DNA of 64,000 nucleotides from Giesbergeria anulus (GTDB taxonomy: Bacteria; Pseudomonadota; Gammaproteobacteria; Burkholderiales; Burkholderiaceae_C). The notes below the pieces were generated by a model. It did not search any database. It was not told where the DNA came from and worked only from the letters and a program-made list of their open reading frames with translations. Below are positions 8,918 through 18,462 of the stretch, one piece after another (positions within the stretch are counted from its first letter, which is position 1; each line of letters starts with the position of its first letter). The stretch lies in NCBI RefSeq assembly GCF_900111115.1, contig NZ_FOGD01000002.1:62001-126000 (forward strand). The letters are read 5' to 3'. The translations under genes and the position numbers were made by a program.

Positions 8918-9461
8918 TGTGGGCCACAAAAGCAGCGGCCTGCGTTTGGGGCAGGCGCAAATGCAGCGTGACCAACGAGGCGTGTTCTACCTGCAACAAT
9001 TCGGCCCCGGCGTGTTCAATCTCGCGGCGCAGCAGGCCCTCTAGGGCATACGGCACAAGGCATTGCAAGGTTTGCATCCGTTGCAACTGCACTTTTTGCG
9101 CTGTGAGCAAGGCTTGGGCAATGGTGTCGGTGTAGGCACGCACCAAGCCCCCGGCCCCCAGCTTGACGCCGCCAAAGTAGCGCACCACGGTCGCCAACAC
9201 CCCTTCAAGGTCTTGGTGGCGCAGCACATCCAACATAGGCCGCCCTGCCGTACCCCCCGGTTCCCCATCATCCACCGCTGCCGATTGCCCACCCGCCAGC
9301 AAAGCCCAACAAATATGGGCCGCCCCCGGATGTTCTTTCCAGAGGGCATCCACATGGGCTTGGGCCGAGGCCCGGTCGCTCATGGGCAGCACGCAACCGA
9401 TAAAGCGGCTCTTTTTAATGATGAGTTCGCTGTGCGCTGGGGCAGCAAGGGTTTGGGACAT
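8880..9461 (-). CDS. yigZ: YigZ/IMPACT family protein
   Basis: This 193-residue member of the YigZ/IMPACT (UPF0029) family has the signature DDGEPGGTAGRP at residues 64-75 and RYFGGVKLGAGGLVRAY at 94-110, followed by the usual C-terminal ferredoxin-like domain. Its biochemical role in bacteria is not settled; links to translation or stress are proposed for eukaryotic IMPACT. It starts 11 nt after the livF stop and is probably the last gene of the liv transcript. Its 3' end overlaps the diguanylate cyclase gene on the other strand by 38 bp. Confidence 0.9.
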   Translation of the reverse strand: MSQTLAAPAHSELIIKKSRFIGCVLPMSDRASAQAHVDALWKEHPGAAHICWALLAGGQSAAVDDGEPGGTAGRPMLDVLRHQDLEGVLATVVRYFGGVKLGAGGLVRAYTDTIAQALLTAQKVQLQRMQTLQCLVPYALEGLLRREIEHAGAELLQVEHASLVTLHLRLPQTQAAAFVAHINEQSQGRAGWP

Positions 9462-9472
9462 GGGGCGGCAGT

Positions 9473-10186
9473 TTACGCGCCGAGATAGGCTTTGCGGATA
9501 TCACCGTTGGCTAGCAGATTAGCCCCGGTATCTTCGAGCACGACCCGGCCATTTTCTAGCACATAGCCCCGGTCGGCAATTTGCAACGCTTTGTTGGCAT
9601 TTTGCTCCACCAAAAACACCGTCACGCCCTCGCTGCGCACCTTTTGAATGATCTCAAAAATCTGGGCAATGATGAGCGGGGCCAGCCCCAGCGTAGGCTC
9701 ATCGAGCAGCAACAGGCGCGGTTTGGACATCAGCGCCCGCCCAATCGCCAGCATTTGCTGCTCACCACCCGACATGGTGCCTGAGCGCTGATGCGCCCGC
9801 TCGCGCAAGCGTGGAAACAGGCCAAACACGTGCTCAATGCCCGCCTCAATCTCAGCGTTGTCGAGAAAGAAACCGCCCATTTTCAGGTTTTCGGTCACGG
9901 TTAAATCGGCAAAGACGCGCCGCCCTTCGGGCGAGATAGCAATACCCTTGCGCATCAAAAGGTGCGAGGGCAAGTTGGTGATGTTCTCGCCCTCAAACCA
10001 CACCGAGCCACTGCTGGCGCGGGGGTTGCCACACACCGTCATCAGCAGGGTGGTTTTGCCAGCACCGTTAGAGCCGATCAAAGAGACGATCTCGCCTTGG
10101 TTGACGCGCAGGCTGACATCGCTGGCTGCCCGGATGGCTCCATAGTAGGTATTGATGTCGCGCAGTTCCAACATGGTTTGCATCAT
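9473..10186 (-). CDS. livF: Branched-chain amino acid ABC transporter, ATP-binding protein LivF
   Basis: This is a 237-residue cytoplasmic ATPase of the high-affinity branched-chain amino acid importer family. Walker A GSNGAGKTT (38-46), signature MSGGEQQ (138-144) and Walker B LLLLDEP (158-164) are intact. The length, and the EGRRVF/LTVTENL stretch after the Q-loop, are LivF-like. The gene overlaps livG by 4 bp. LivF-type ATPases also serve urea, amide and aromatic acid transporters, so the substrate is set by the binding protein and is not certain. Confidence 0.93.
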   Translation of the reverse strand: MMQTMLELRDINTYYGAIRAASDVSLRVNQGEIVSLIGSNGAGKTTLLMTVCGNPRASSGSVWFEGENITNLPSHLLMRKGIAISPEGRRVFADLTVTENLKMGGFFLDNAEIEAGIEHVFGLFPRLRERAHQRSGTMSGGEQQMLAIGRALMSKPRLLLLDEPTLGLAPLIIAQIFEIIQKVRSEGVTVFLVEQNANKALQIADRGYVLENGRVVLEDTGANLLANGDIRKAYLGA

Positions 10187-10950
10187 TCTTCTCCCAGATA
10201 GGCTTTGATGACCCGCTCGTCGTTGCGAATGGCTTCGGGGGTGCCCAAAGCAATCGGTTTGCCGTACTCCATCACCAAAATGCGCTCCGAGACTCCCATC
10301 ACCAAGCTCATGTCGTGCTCAATCAACAACACCGTGACTTTGTGCTGATCGCGCAATTGCCGGATCAAGCCTTGCAGGTCTTTTTTCTCTTGGGGGTTCA
10401 GGCCCGCCGCAGGCTCGTCCAGCATCAGGACGCGCGGGCGGGTAATCATGCAGCGGGCAATCTCTAAGCGGCGCTGGTGACCGTAGGCCAAATTGCCCGC
10501 CTCGCGGTTGGCAAACTCGCGCAGGCCCATGTAGTCCAGCCACTGCACGGCTTGGTCGATGGCTTCTTGTTCGGCGCGGCGGTAGGCCGCCGTATTGAAC
10601 AGCCCGGCCAGCAATCCGGCACGCACATGACGGTGTTGGGCCACCAGAAGGTTTTCCAGCACCGTCATGTTTTTGAACAAGCGGACATTCTGAAAGGTAC
10701 GCACCAAGCCGTGCGTGGCTACGGTGTGGCTACCTAAACCGGCAATGTCGCGGCCTTCTAGCGCAATGCGGCCCGTGCTGGGCTTGTAAAAACCGCTGAT
10801 GCAGTTAAACACCGTGGTTTTGCCCGCCCCATTGGGGCCAATGATGGCAAAAATCTCGCCACTTTGCAGCGAGAACTCGACGCCATCCACGGCCAGCAGA
10901 CCGCCAAAACGCATCGACAGTTGCTTGATGTCTAGCAAAGGGGCGCTCAT
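10183..10950 (-). CDS. livG: Branched-chain amino acid ABC transporter, ATP-binding protein LivG
   Basis: This is the second ATPase of the importer, 255 residues. Walker [10 protein letters not shown] is at 38-46, the signature region reads [13 protein letters not shown] (around residue 154), and Walker B is VLMLDEP. The C-terminus carries the LivG-specific extension ([19 protein letters not shown]). It pairs with LivF under the LivH/LivM permeases and overlaps both neighbours by 4 bp. Confidence 0.93.
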   Translation of the reverse strand: MSAPLLDIKQLSMRFGGLLAVDGVEFSLQSGEIFAIIGPNGAGKTTVFNCISGFYKPSTGRIALEGRDIAGLGSHTVATHGLVRTFQNVRLFKNMTVLENLLVAQHRHVRAGLLAGLFNTAAYRRAEQEAIDQAVQWLDYMGLREFANREAGNLAYGHQRRLEIARCMITRPRVLMLDEPAAGLNPQEKKDLQGLIRQLRDQHKVTVLLIEHDMSLVMGVSERILVMEYGKPIALGTPEAIRNDERVIKAYLGEE

Positions 10951-12179
10951 GTTCGCACCTCGATATGGTGACGTTGCATCGGCAGCAGCCCTTGGGGCCG
11001 CCAGACCATCATCAAAATCATGACCAGCCCAAAAATCAACATGCGGTATTCAGAGAACTCACGCGCCAGCTCAGGCAGCACCGTAATCAGGATGGCCGCG
11101 ATAATCACGCCCAATTGCGAACCCATGCCGCCCAGCACCACAATCGCCAAAATCAAGGCCGATTCAATAAAGGTGAATGATTCAGGATTCACAATGCCTT
11201 GGCGCGCCGCAAAAAAGGCACCACCAAAACCGGCAAACATAGCCCCCAGCGTAAAGGCCGAGAGTTTGATTTTCATCGGGTTCAGGCCCAAAGAGCGGCA
11301 GGCGATTTCATCCTCGCGCAGCGCTTCCCAAGCCCGGCCAATCGGCATGCGGATCAGGCGGTTAGAAATCCACAGCGTCAACACCGCCAGCGCCAGCGCC
11401 ATCAGGTAGAGAAAAATCACCATGTGCAAGGAGTTGAACTCCAGCCCCAGCCATTGGTGGAAAGTGGTACCCCCCTCCACACTGGGATTGCGGGCCAGCT
11501 CCAACCCAAACACGGTGGGTTTAGGAATGCTAGAGATGCCATCGGGGCCGCCCGTCCAGTCAGTCAGGTTGACCAGCAACAGGCGGATGATTTCGCCAAA
11601 GCCCAGCGTAACGATAGCCAGATAGTCACCGCGCAGACGCAGCACCGGAAAGCCCAACAAAAAGCCAAACAGTGCCGAGGCCGCGCCAGCCAACGGCAGC
11701 GCCTCCCAGAAGCTCCAGCCCGCCCAGTGGAACAACAGGCCATAGGTATAAGCGCCCACGGCATAAAAGCCGACAAAACCCAAATCGAGCAAGCCTGCAA
11801 AGCCGACCACAATGTTCAGGCCCAAGCCAAGCATGACGTAAATCATCGCCAAGGTGGCAATGTCCACGGCGTTACGACCGGCAAAAAACGGCCAGCTCAC
11901 CGCAATCAGCAAAGCGGCCAATATCAGGCCGGTACGCTGGCTGCCAGACACCGATGGCAAGCTAGGCCAAGCCAAGTGTGACAGGCGCTTGCCTAGCACC
12001 GGGCGCAGCATTTGCACCACAAACACCAAGGCACAGGCCCAGAAGACCCCATTCCACTGCGGCAGCACCACTGTGCGGCCCCCAGCGCGCTCTAGGTGCA
12101 AGCCAAAAATCGGAATCACTACCAATGCCGTGAGCACGGTAGCCATGAACGCATGGCGAAGGTTAGAACGCAGCATCAC
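10947..12179 (-). CDS. livM: Branched-chain amino acid ABC transporter, permease LivM
   Basis: This 410-residue inner-membrane permease has about ten hydrophobic segments, including three N-terminal helices typical of the longer LivM forms. The conserved [20 protein letters not shown] (around residue 125) and the coupling-helix region [15 protein letters not shown] (around 285-299) are present. It overlaps livH and livG by 4 bp each. It forms the membrane channel with LivH. Confidence 0.93.
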   Translation of the reverse strand: MMLRSNLRHAFMATVLTALVVIPIFGLHLERAGGRTVVLPQWNGVFWACALVFVVQMLRPVLGKRLSHLAWPSLPSVSGSQRTGLILAALLIAVSWPFFAGRNAVDIATLAMIYVMLGLGLNIVVGFAGLLDLGFVGFYAVGAYTYGLLFHWAGWSFWEALPLAGAASALFGFLLGFPVLRLRGDYLAIVTLGFGEIIRLLLVNLTDWTGGPDGISSIPKPTVFGLELARNPSVEGGTTFHQWLGLEFNSLHMVIFLYLMALALAVLTLWISNRLIRMPIGRAWEALREDEIACRSLGLNPMKIKLSAFTLGAMFAGFGGAFFAARQGIVNPESFTFIESALILAIVVLGGMGSQLGVIIAAILITVLPELAREFSEYRMLIFGLVMILMMVWRPQGLLPMQRHHIEVRT

Positions 12180-13102
12180 ACCTTCTCCACTTCAGGTTTG
12201 CCCAGCAGGCCCGTGGGGCGGAACAACAAAATCAACACCAGCAAGCCAAAGGCCACGATGTCTTTGTATTCCGACGAGATATAGGCAGCGGCAAAGGTTT
12301 CTGCCACCCCCAGCAGCAAGCCGCCGAGCATGGCCCCCGGAATGCTGCCAATCCCGCCCAGCACCGCCGCCGTAAAGGCTTTGATGCCAACCAAAAAGCC
12401 AATGAACGGATTGAGCTTGCCCACGGCTAGCGCGATCAGCACCCCGCCCACCGCAGCCAGCATAGCCCCCAAAATAAAAGTGAACGAAATCACGCGGTTG
12501 GTATCAATACCTAACAGATTAGCCATATGCATATCCTGCGAACAAGCCCGCGAGGCACGCCCCATGCGCGAATGCTTGATATACAGCGTCAGGGCAATCA
12601 TCAAGGCCACAGCCACCACAATAATCAGCACACGCGAATAGGGGATATAAATTTCAAAGCTACCCTCAGTACCAAAGCGCATGGCACCGGGAATGAGCGA
12701 GGGCACAGCCATGTCGCGCGCACCTTGGCCCAAGGCCACCCAGTTTTGCAGAAAAATCGACATCCCAATGGCCGAGATCAGCGCGACCAAGCGGGGGCCG
12801 TGGCGCACCGGCTTGTAGGCCACTTGCTCGACGACAAAGCCATAAACGCCGGTGAGCAAAGCCGACACCAGCAGCATCAGCCCAATCACCACCGCCACGG
12901 GCAAACCGCTTTGCGTGCCAATGACCGACAAAGTGACCAGACCGGCATAGGCACCGATCATATAAATTTCGCCATGCGCAAAGTTGATCATGCCGATGAT
13001 GCCGTACACCATGGTGTAGCCAATGGCAATCAGCGCATAAATCGCACCCAGCGACAGGCCGTTAAACAGCTGTTGAATCAGCTGTGGCAGGAGTTCAGAC
13101 AT
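12176..13102 (-). CDS. livH: Branched-chain amino acid ABC transporter, permease LivH
   Basis: This 308-residue permease has the hallmark [17 protein letters not shown] followed by [14 protein letters not shown] near the N-terminus, and about eight hydrophobic segments. I use the ATG at 13102 ([11 protein letters not shown]), because family members begin a few residues before the L..QLFNGL segment. The next ATG upstream, at 13141, would add 13 residues without a better ribosome site. It is the first permease gene after the livK-livH intergenic hairpin. Confidence 0.92.
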   Translation of the reverse strand: MSELLPQLIQQLFNGLSLGAIYALIAIGYTMVYGIIGMINFAHGEIYMIGAYAGLVTLSVIGTQSGLPVAVVIGLMLLVSALLTGVYGFVVEQVAYKPVRHGPRLVALISAIGMSIFLQNWVALGQGARDMAVPSLIPGAMRFGTEGSFEIYIPYSRVLIIVVAVALMIALTLYIKHSRMGRASRACSQDMHMANLLGIDTNRVISFTFILGAMLAAVGGVLIALAVGKLNPFIGFLVGIKAFTAAVLGGIGSIPGAMLGGLLLGVAETFAAAYISSEYKDIVAFGLLVLILLFRPTGLLGKPEVEKV

Positions 13103-13159
13103 CCAGAGCCATCCAAAAGAAAAGGGGCCATACGCCCCCAAGAATCAATGACGCACCAA

Positions 13160-13190
13160 AGCATGGCCCCCGCTACTGCGGGGCCATGCT
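13160..13190 (-). terminator. Hairpin between livK and livHMGF (attenuator or mRNA stabiliser)
   Basis: AGCATGGCCCC (13160-13170) and GGGGCCATGCT (13180-13190) form a perfect 11-bp stem that can extend past a bulged C. On the transcribed minus strand it is followed only by TTTGG rather than a T-run, so it is a weak terminator at best. This position, after the binding protein gene and before the permeases, commonly holds a structure that lets the abundant binding protein be expressed more than the membrane subunits. Confidence 0.55.
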
Positions 13191-13220
13191 CAGGCAAAAG
13201 GTTTGAGGGTGGGTTGCGGT

Positions 13221-14345
13221 TTACTTGGTAGCCAACGACTTGCCGCCGTCTTTGTGCCACTGGTAAATTTGGAACTCAAACGACTTCAGATCGCCCTTTT
13301 TGTCCCACGCCACGGTACCAATGGGGGTTTCAAACGATGCTTTGTGCAAATGTTCGGCCACCTTGGCGGGGTTGTCACCCACGGCCTTGATGCTGTCAAT
13401 CAGCACTTGGGCAGCGGCATAAGAAGACAATTGGAAGGCACCGGCAGGATCGCGCTTCTTGTCTTTGAATGCCTTGACGATGGCGGCATTCTTGGGGTTG
13501 GCAGAAAAATCGGCGGGCAGGGTCAGCAACATGCCTTCTACGGCAGGGCCAGCAATGGCATTGATTTCGGGGTTGCCCACGCCTTCAGGGCCCATGATGC
13601 GGGTTTTCAGGCCCTGCTCTGCCGACTGGCGCAGCAACAAGCCCATTTCAGGGTGATAGCCACCGTAGTAGATGAAATCCACACCGGCACTCTTGAGCTT
13701 GGTAATGACGGCAGAGTAATCGCTGTCGCCCGCGTTAATGCCTTCAAACAGCACTACATTGACGCCCACCTTCTTTAGGTCGTCGCGCACGGAGGCGGCA
13801 ATGCCTTGGCCGTAGGATTGCTTGTCGTGCAGCACAGCCACTTTTTTCGGCTTGATTTTGTCCGCAATAAACTTGGCTGCTGCGGGGCCTTGCTGGTCAT
13901 CGCGGCCAATAGTGCGGAAGATGAACTGGAAGTTCTTGCCTTCGGTCAGGGCCGGAGAGGTGGCCGAGGGGGTGACGGCCACTACGCCTTCATTGTTGTA
14001 GATTGGCACGGCAGCAATGGCAGCGCCAGAACACACTGGGCCGACCACATAACCAATTTTGGCATTAACAACGCGGTTGGCCGCCACGGGGCCTTGCTTG
14101 GGCTCGCAGGCATCATCGACCGGCACCAGTTCAATCTTCTTACCGTTAATGCCACCGGCGGCATTGGCCATTTCTACGGCAGTGGTCACGCCTTCTTTGA
14201 CCATATCACCGTACTGGGTGACGGGGCCAGTGGCCGGAATGACCATCGCAATTTTGATATTTTGGGCGTGGGCTACGGGCAACAACATGGCACCAGCCAA
14301 ACCCAAGGCCGCAGCGACGGTGTGCAAGCGAAACGAAGACGTCAT
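13221..14345 (-). CDS. livK: Branched-chain amino acid ABC transporter, periplasmic binding protein
   Basis: This 374-residue type-I periplasmic binding protein captures leucine, isoleucine, valine or a related ligand for LivHMGF. A cleavable signal peptide is clear (residues 1-26, hydrophobic core then AHA before QNIKIA). The mature protein has the family start IKIAMVIPATGPVTQYGD. The ATG at 14345 is preceded by GGAAG at 14354-14358, which favours it over the codon at 14360. It is the first gene of the liv operon and is divergent from the LuxR-type regulator gene. Confidence 0.93.
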   Translation of the reverse strand: MTSSFRLHTVAAALGLAGAMLLPVAHAQNIKIAMVIPATGPVTQYGDMVKEGVTTAVEMANAAGGINGKKIELVPVDDACEPKQGPVAANRVVNAKIGYVVGPVCSGAAIAAVPIYNNEGVVAVTPSATSPALTEGKNFQFIFRTIGRDDQQGPAAAKFIADKIKPKKVAVLHDKQSYGQGIAASVRDDLKKVGVNVVLFEGINAGDSDYSAVITKLKSAGVDFIYYGGYHPEMGLLLRQSAEQGLKTRIMGPEGVGNPEINAIAGPAVEGMLLTLPADFSANPKNAAIVKAFKDKKRDPAGAFQLSSYAAAQVLIDSIKAVGDNPAKVAEHLHKASFETPIGTVAWDKKGDLKSFEFQIYQWHKDGGKSLATK

Positions 14346-14372
14346 CGGAAATACTTCCAAAATAGGGTGATA

Positions 14373-14389
14373 CCAAACTTACAGTTTGG
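14373..14389. promoter_or_regulatory. Palindrome in the livK/luxR-type divergent region
   Basis: CCAAACT-TAC-AGTTTGG is a perfect 7-bp inverted repeat with a 3-nt spacer, 27 bp ahead of livK and about 84 bp ahead of the regulator start used here. Its symmetry and position suit a dimeric repressor or LuxR-type site controlling one or both genes. It could equally be a short RNA hairpin in a leader. No bound factor is known. Confidence 0.4.
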
Positions 14390-14472
14390 CGAAAAGTGGC
14401 GCTATTGTCTGCCAAGATGAAAGAATTTGTATAGAAGGAACCCTGCCTGCTGGGGTATTACCGTACGACCTT

Positions 14473-15312
14473 ATGTCAGACCACTGGTTGCTTGCCCCAC
14501 ACCCCAGCCACCGCTTGCAGTTGCCGCTGCAAGAGACTACAGCCTTGCTAGAAAAGTTGGGCCACGCCAGCAGCCATGCCGTGGCGGAAGATTTGCTGCG
14601 CCTGCTGGGCCGCCATGTGGCCTTGGCGCAATGCACCATCTTTACTTTTCGCGGCCAAGGCAGCCCACAACTGGTGGGGTTGGGGGATCGTTCTCGCACC
14701 CAGCAGTTGGCGCTGATCTCTAGCGACTATGTGCGCCGTTTTTACCTGCTCGATGGCAGCCAGCAGGTGATGCAGGCTGAGCAAAGCCGCCATCGCCGCT
14801 CAGGTGCCGCTGGTGATCGGCAGCGCATCTTGTTACACCGCCAGCGCAGCAGCGATGTACAGCACCCGGAATACCGCGCCATTTGTTATGAGCAGCCCCG
14901 GCTGGTGGAGCGGCTGTCTATTTTGCAGCCGCAGGAGGGCGGGCGCTGGCTGTCAGTCAATCTGTACCGGGGCGTAGAGCACGGCTTTTTGGATGAAACG
15001 GCCATTGCCACCATCGAAGCCTATGCCCCCTTGGTCATGCAGGCCATGCGTCTGCACTATGCGGGCCAAACCTTGGAGGATGACTTGGCGGGCTTGGTGC
15101 TGGCCCGCCTGCAACAGCGTTGTGCCACTTTAACGCCGCGTGATCTGGACGTAGTGCGGGCCGTATTGCAGGGCCTGAGCACCGAGGCGCTGGCCGAGCG
15201 CTTGGGCCTGACGGTAGAAAGCGCCCGCACTTACCTCAAGCGCCTGTACCGCAAACTGGGCGTGGCCGGGCAGCGCGAGCTGTTTGCGCTGCTGCTAGAG
15301 CCTGTGGCCTAA
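14473..15312 (+). CDS. LuxR-type helix-turn-helix transcriptional regulator
   Basis: This 279-residue regulator has a C-terminal LuxR/GerE DNA-binding domain (about residues 215-275): LTPRDLDVVRAVLQGLSTE, then the recognition helix region LTVESARTYLKRLYRKLGV. The N-terminal 200 residues resemble no sensor domain I can name. I use the ATG at 14473 (MSDHWLLAPHP); an upstream TTG at 14386 keeps the frame open but no start has a clear ribosome site. The neighbouring FAD monooxygenase gene on the same strand suggests it controls that enzyme in response to an aromatic substrate, which is inference. Confidence 0.8.
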   Translation: MSDHWLLAPHPSHRLQLPLQETTALLEKLGHASSHAVAEDLLRLLGRHVALAQCTIFTFRGQGSPQLVGLGDRSRTQQLALISSDYVRRFYLLDGSQQVMQAEQSRHRRSGAAGDRQRILLHRQRSSDVQHPEYRAICYEQPRLVERLSILQPQEGGRWLSVNLYRGVEHGFLDETAIATIEAYAPLVMQAMRLHYAGQTLEDDLAGLVLARLQQRCATLTPRDLDVVRAVLQGLSTEALAERLGLTVESARTYLKRLYRKLGVAGQRELFALLLEPVA

Positions 15313-15358
15313 AACCTACCGCCCCCCACGGGAAAAACCACCCCTCAGCAGGAGCTGT

Positions 15359-15383
15359 ATGTCCCCTTTTAGGGACATTTTGG
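15359..15383 (+). terminator. Terminator-like hairpin after the LuxR-type regulator
   Basis: ATGTCCC (15359-15365) pairs with GGGACAT (15372-15378) around a 6-nt loop, followed by TTTGG. It sits 46 nt after the regulator stop and 50 nt before the monooxygenase start. It may separate the two transcripts, and it argues against starting the monooxygenase at the ATG at 15359. Confidence 0.45.
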
Positions 15384-15433
15384 ACGCGCCTTCATTTCTA
15401 CACTGCATAGCATTCAGATTGGAGACCTTGTTG

Positions 15434-17125
15434 ATGCACCAGCCCACCACCCAGCCGCGTCCCTCGATTTACTATCCTTATCAGGTCTTTGCGCCGTGGC
15501 TGCCCTCGCAACACCCGGCCCAAGAGCGCAAAAAAGTGGTGATTGCCGGTTCTGGCCCCGCTGGGATGGTGACAGCGCTGGAGCTGGCCCGCCACGGCGT
15601 GCCCTGTGTGGTGCTGACCTCAGAATTGCAATTTTCGCAAGGCAGCCGAGCGATTGTGTTTACGCGCCGCAGCATGGAAATTTTGCAGCAGGTGGGCACC
15701 GCCGAGCGCATGACTGAAAACGGTCTGCCTTGGCTATATGGCAACTCTTACTACCGGGGCCAACGTGTATTTCGCATGGAAAGCCAGCACGACACGGACG
15801 ACCGCTTCTTTCCGATGCTCAACATCCAGCAGCAGTACATGGAAGAATATCTGTACGAAGCCTGCGCCGCCCAGCCGCTGATTGATTTCCGCTGGGGCAA
15901 CAAGGTGGTCAAGGTAGAACAAAAAGCCCCAGTGGCCCATGTCACGGTGGATACGCCGGAGGGTGAATACCAACTCGATACCGATTGGCTGGTGGCCGCC
16001 GACGGTGGCCGCTCTGACATCCGTACCGCCCTGAATTTGCAGATGGAAGGTGCATCTTACGAAGGCTTTTTTGTCATTGCCGACATCAAGATTGATTTGC
16101 CCTTACCCACCGAGCGCTTTGCCTATTTTGACCCCGACTGGAACCCCGGCAACACCATCTTGATGCACCGTGAGCCGCATGGCATTTGGCGCGTCGATTA
16201 CCAATTACCCCCGGGTGAAACCCCGGAGCAAGCCCTGCGCCCCGAATCGCTCAAGGCGCGCATCAATGCGCAATTGGCGATGATTGGCCATGCTGGCGTG
16301 CCGTGGGAGCTGGATTGGAGTTCGGTCTATTCGGCCCGCACCCTGACTCTGCCCGACTATGTACACGGGCGTATCTTGTTCACCGGCGATGCCGCCCACC
16401 TGCTGCCCATTTTTGGCGTGCGCGGGGCCAACACGGCTTTCCAAGACGCGCAATCCTTGGGCTGGCAGTTGGCTTTTGTGGTCAAAGGCTTGGCGAGTGA
16501 GAAACTCTTGGCCAACCACAGCGCCGAGCGCGTTGGCGCGGCCCGCGAGATCATTGACGAGGCGGGCAAAAGCACCCGTTTCATGGCCCCGCCCAGCGCA
16601 GGCTTTCGCCTGCTGCGTGATGCGGTGCTGTCTTTGTCACTCACCCAAGCCTTTGTGCGTCCGCTCTACCACTGGCGCACTTCGCGCCCCCATGCCTATA
16701 CCCATTCCATACTCAACAGCTTGGGGGACGATAACGCCCTGTTCAAGGCCGGGCCAGCGCATGGTGCGCCGCCACAAAATATCCGTTTGGGGGCCAACGA
16801 TTTTCTGCTCGACCACTTGGGCGGTGGTTTTGACCTGCTGTATTTCACCGATGCAGCAGCCATCCCAGAAGCTTTGCAAAAGGTGGTGCAAGCTGCCCGC
16901 GCCCAAGGCGTGCCGCTCAAGGTGATTGCCGTGGGGGCCAACCAACCCGTGGCGGGGGCCGATCAAACGCTGGCCGATGCTGAAGGCCATTTCCGCCAGC
17001 GCTATGGCGTTTTAGCCAATGGTGTTGCTTATCTGCTGCGCCCCGATCAGCATATCTGCGCCCGCTGGCTCACGCTGGATGCCACGCGCCTGCAAGCAGC
17101 CCTGAACACGGCTTTGCCCCAGTAA
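15434..17125 (+). CDS. FAD-dependent aromatic monooxygenase (phenol/3-HPP hydroxylase type)
   Basis: This 563-residue flavoprotein belongs to the class-A aromatic hydroxylases (PheA/MhpA/TfdB relatives). The N-terminal dinucleotide fold has GSGPAG followed by ALELARHGV, the middle has the DWLVAADGGRSDIR segment, and the second FAD motif GDAAHLLPIFGVRGANTAFQ lies around residues 318-337. The C-terminal 130 residues are thioredoxin-like, as in this subfamily, without a CxxC. The ATG at 15434 has GGAG at 15421-15424. The substrate is not predictable. The regulator upstream and the DUF2783 gene directly downstream form its likely unit. Confidence 0.87.
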   Translation: MHQPTTQPRPSIYYPYQVFAPWLPSQHPAQERKKVVIAGSGPAGMVTALELARHGVPCVVLTSELQFSQGSRAIVFTRRSMEILQQVGTAERMTENGLPWLYGNSYYRGQRVFRMESQHDTDDRFFPMLNIQQQYMEEYLYEACAAQPLIDFRWGNKVVKVEQKAPVAHVTVDTPEGEYQLDTDWLVAADGGRSDIRTALNLQMEGASYEGFFVIADIKIDLPLPTERFAYFDPDWNPGNTILMHREPHGIWRVDYQLPPGETPEQALRPESLKARINAQLAMIGHAGVPWELDWSSVYSARTLTLPDYVHGRILFTGDAAHLLPIFGVRGANTAFQDAQSLGWQLAFVVKGLASEKLLANHSAERVGAAREIIDEAGKSTRFMAPPSAGFRLLRDAVLSLSLTQAFVRPLYHWRTSRPHAYTHSILNSLGDDNALFKAGPAHGAPPQNIRLGANDFLLDHLGGGFDLLYFTDAAAIPEALQKVVQAARAQGVPLKVIAVGANQPVAGADQTLADAEGHFRQRYGVLANGVAYLLRPDQHICARWLTLDATRLQAALNTALPQ

Positions 17126-17140
17126 CCAGAGAACCCCATC

Positions 17141-17335
17141 ATGACCACCACCCCCAACGCCCTGACCATTGCTGGCCTAGAAACCGTGTACGACGCCTTG
17201 GCCAGCGCCATCGACCAAGCTGGCCCCGAAAAATCGCAACTCTTTTTGGTCAAGCTGGCGCTGCTCAACGCCAACACGCTGGCCGATACCGAGCTGTTTG
17301 CGGCGCACATTGCGGCCTCCTTGTGCGATTTGTAA
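17141..17335 (+). CDS. DUF2783 family small protein
   Basis: This 64-residue soluble, largely helical protein starts 15 nt after the monooxygenase stop. From memory it matches DUF2783, a family of unknown function found next to this kind of FAD monooxygenase in Burkholderiales. Visible traits are a conserved-looking LETVYDALASAIDQAG stretch and a C-terminal FAAHIAASLCDL. The tight linkage suggests an accessory role for the monooxygenase, such as assembly or flavin handling; no catalytic motif is visible. Confidence 0.75.
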   Translation: MTTTPNALTIAGLETVYDALASAIDQAGPEKSQLFLVKLALLNANTLADTELFAAHIAASLCDL

Positions 17336-17431
17336 CCGCGCTGCCCGTCAGGGCGCACTCAACGACCGCTGGCCCGACACGCAGGCTGTGGAATACTTCA
17401 CGCTCTGAGTTTTTCTTCACGGAGCAGCGCC

Positions 17432-18436
17432 TTGCCGGGCCTGAATGTTTTGTCTTCTGCGCACACTTCCTGCCATTGCGGCCACGACCACGGCCCCAGC
17501 GCCAAGCATATTTATATCTATTCGCCCTCCAGCGCCGTGCGCGACAAAGCAGCGTTTCGCCGGGGCGTGAAGCGTTTGCAGGCACTGGGCCATGAGGTAG
17601 AAATTGATACCGATGCCTTGGCTAGCCATACCCGCTTTGCAGGCGACGATGCCACACGATTGGCCGCTATTGGGCGCGCCGCCGCCAGTGGTGCCGATGT
17701 GGCGCTGATCTCACGCGGGGGCTATGGTCTGACGCGCATTTTGCCCGGCATCCCCTATGCCGCAGTGGACAAGGCAATTGCGCAGGGCACACAGTTTGTC
17801 GGGGTGAGTGATTTCACGGCCTTCCAATTGGCCGTGCTGGCGCAAACTGGGGCCACCACTTGGGCTGGCCCGGCCCTGTGCCCCGATTTTGGCGGCACTG
17901 AGGCCCCCGACGACATCATGCAAGCCTGTTTTGAAGATTTGCTCTACGGCCACGGCGAAGGCTCTGGCTGGCGCTTGCCACCGCCCAAAAAGCTGCCAGC
18001 CGATCAGCCATCGCCACCACCACAAGAACTGCACATCGAATCGGGGCGGCTGTGGGGCGGCAACCTGACCGTGCTGTGCTCTTTGCTGGGCACGCCATAT
18101 TTTCCGCAAGTGCCGGGCGGCATTTTGTTTCTAGAAGATGTGAACGAGCACCCCTACCGCATTGAGCGCATGTTGACGCAACTGTTGCACGCTGGGGTGC
18201 TGGCGCAACAACAGGCGGTGCTGTTGGGACAATTTACTGGCTACACCTTGGCCGCCCATGACAAGGGTTTTAAGCTGGCTACCGTGGTGGAAGGGCTGCG
18301 CAGCCAACTCAAGGTGCCGGTGCTGACCGGCCTACCCTACGGCCATGTCGAGACCAAGGTGCTGTTGCCCGTGGGGGCAACGGTGGAGCTATCGGTGCAG
18401 GGGCGCGATGCCCTGCTGTATTGGGGCCATCTATAA
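17432..18436 (+). CDS. ldcA: LD-carboxypeptidase (S66 family, LdcA/MccF-like)
   Basis: This 334-residue serine peptidase is of the S66 family, which removes the terminal D-Ala from muropeptide tetrapeptides during peptidoglycan recycling; related MccF enzymes detoxify microcin C. SRGGYG (94-99), the nucleophile in GVSD (Ser126), the Glu in FLEDVNEHPYR and the His in GYGHVETK-like LPYGHVETK supply the expected Ser-Glu-His triad. The start is TTG at 17432 with GGAG at 17421-17424. A Cys/His-rich N-terminal stretch (residues 11-20, HTSCHCGHDH) is unusual and could bind metal, though it may be chance. Confidence 0.87.
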   Translation: MPGLNVLSSAHTSCHCGHDHGPSAKHIYIYSPSSAVRDKAAFRRGVKRLQALGHEVEIDTDALASHTRFAGDDATRLAAIGRAAASGADVALISRGGYGLTRILPGIPYAAVDKAIAQGTQFVGVSDFTAFQLAVLAQTGATTWAGPALCPDFGGTEAPDDIMQACFEDLLYGHGEGSGWRLPPPKKLPADQPSPPPQELHIESGRLWGGNLTVLCSLLGTPYFPQVPGGILFLEDVNEHPYRIERMLTQLLHAGVLAQQQAVLLGQFTGYTLAAHDKGFKLATVVEGLRSQLKVPVLTGLPYGHVETKVLLPVGATVELSVQGRDALLYWGHL

Positions 18437-18462
18437 AGCGCAAGCAGAAAATTTGCGTCCCG

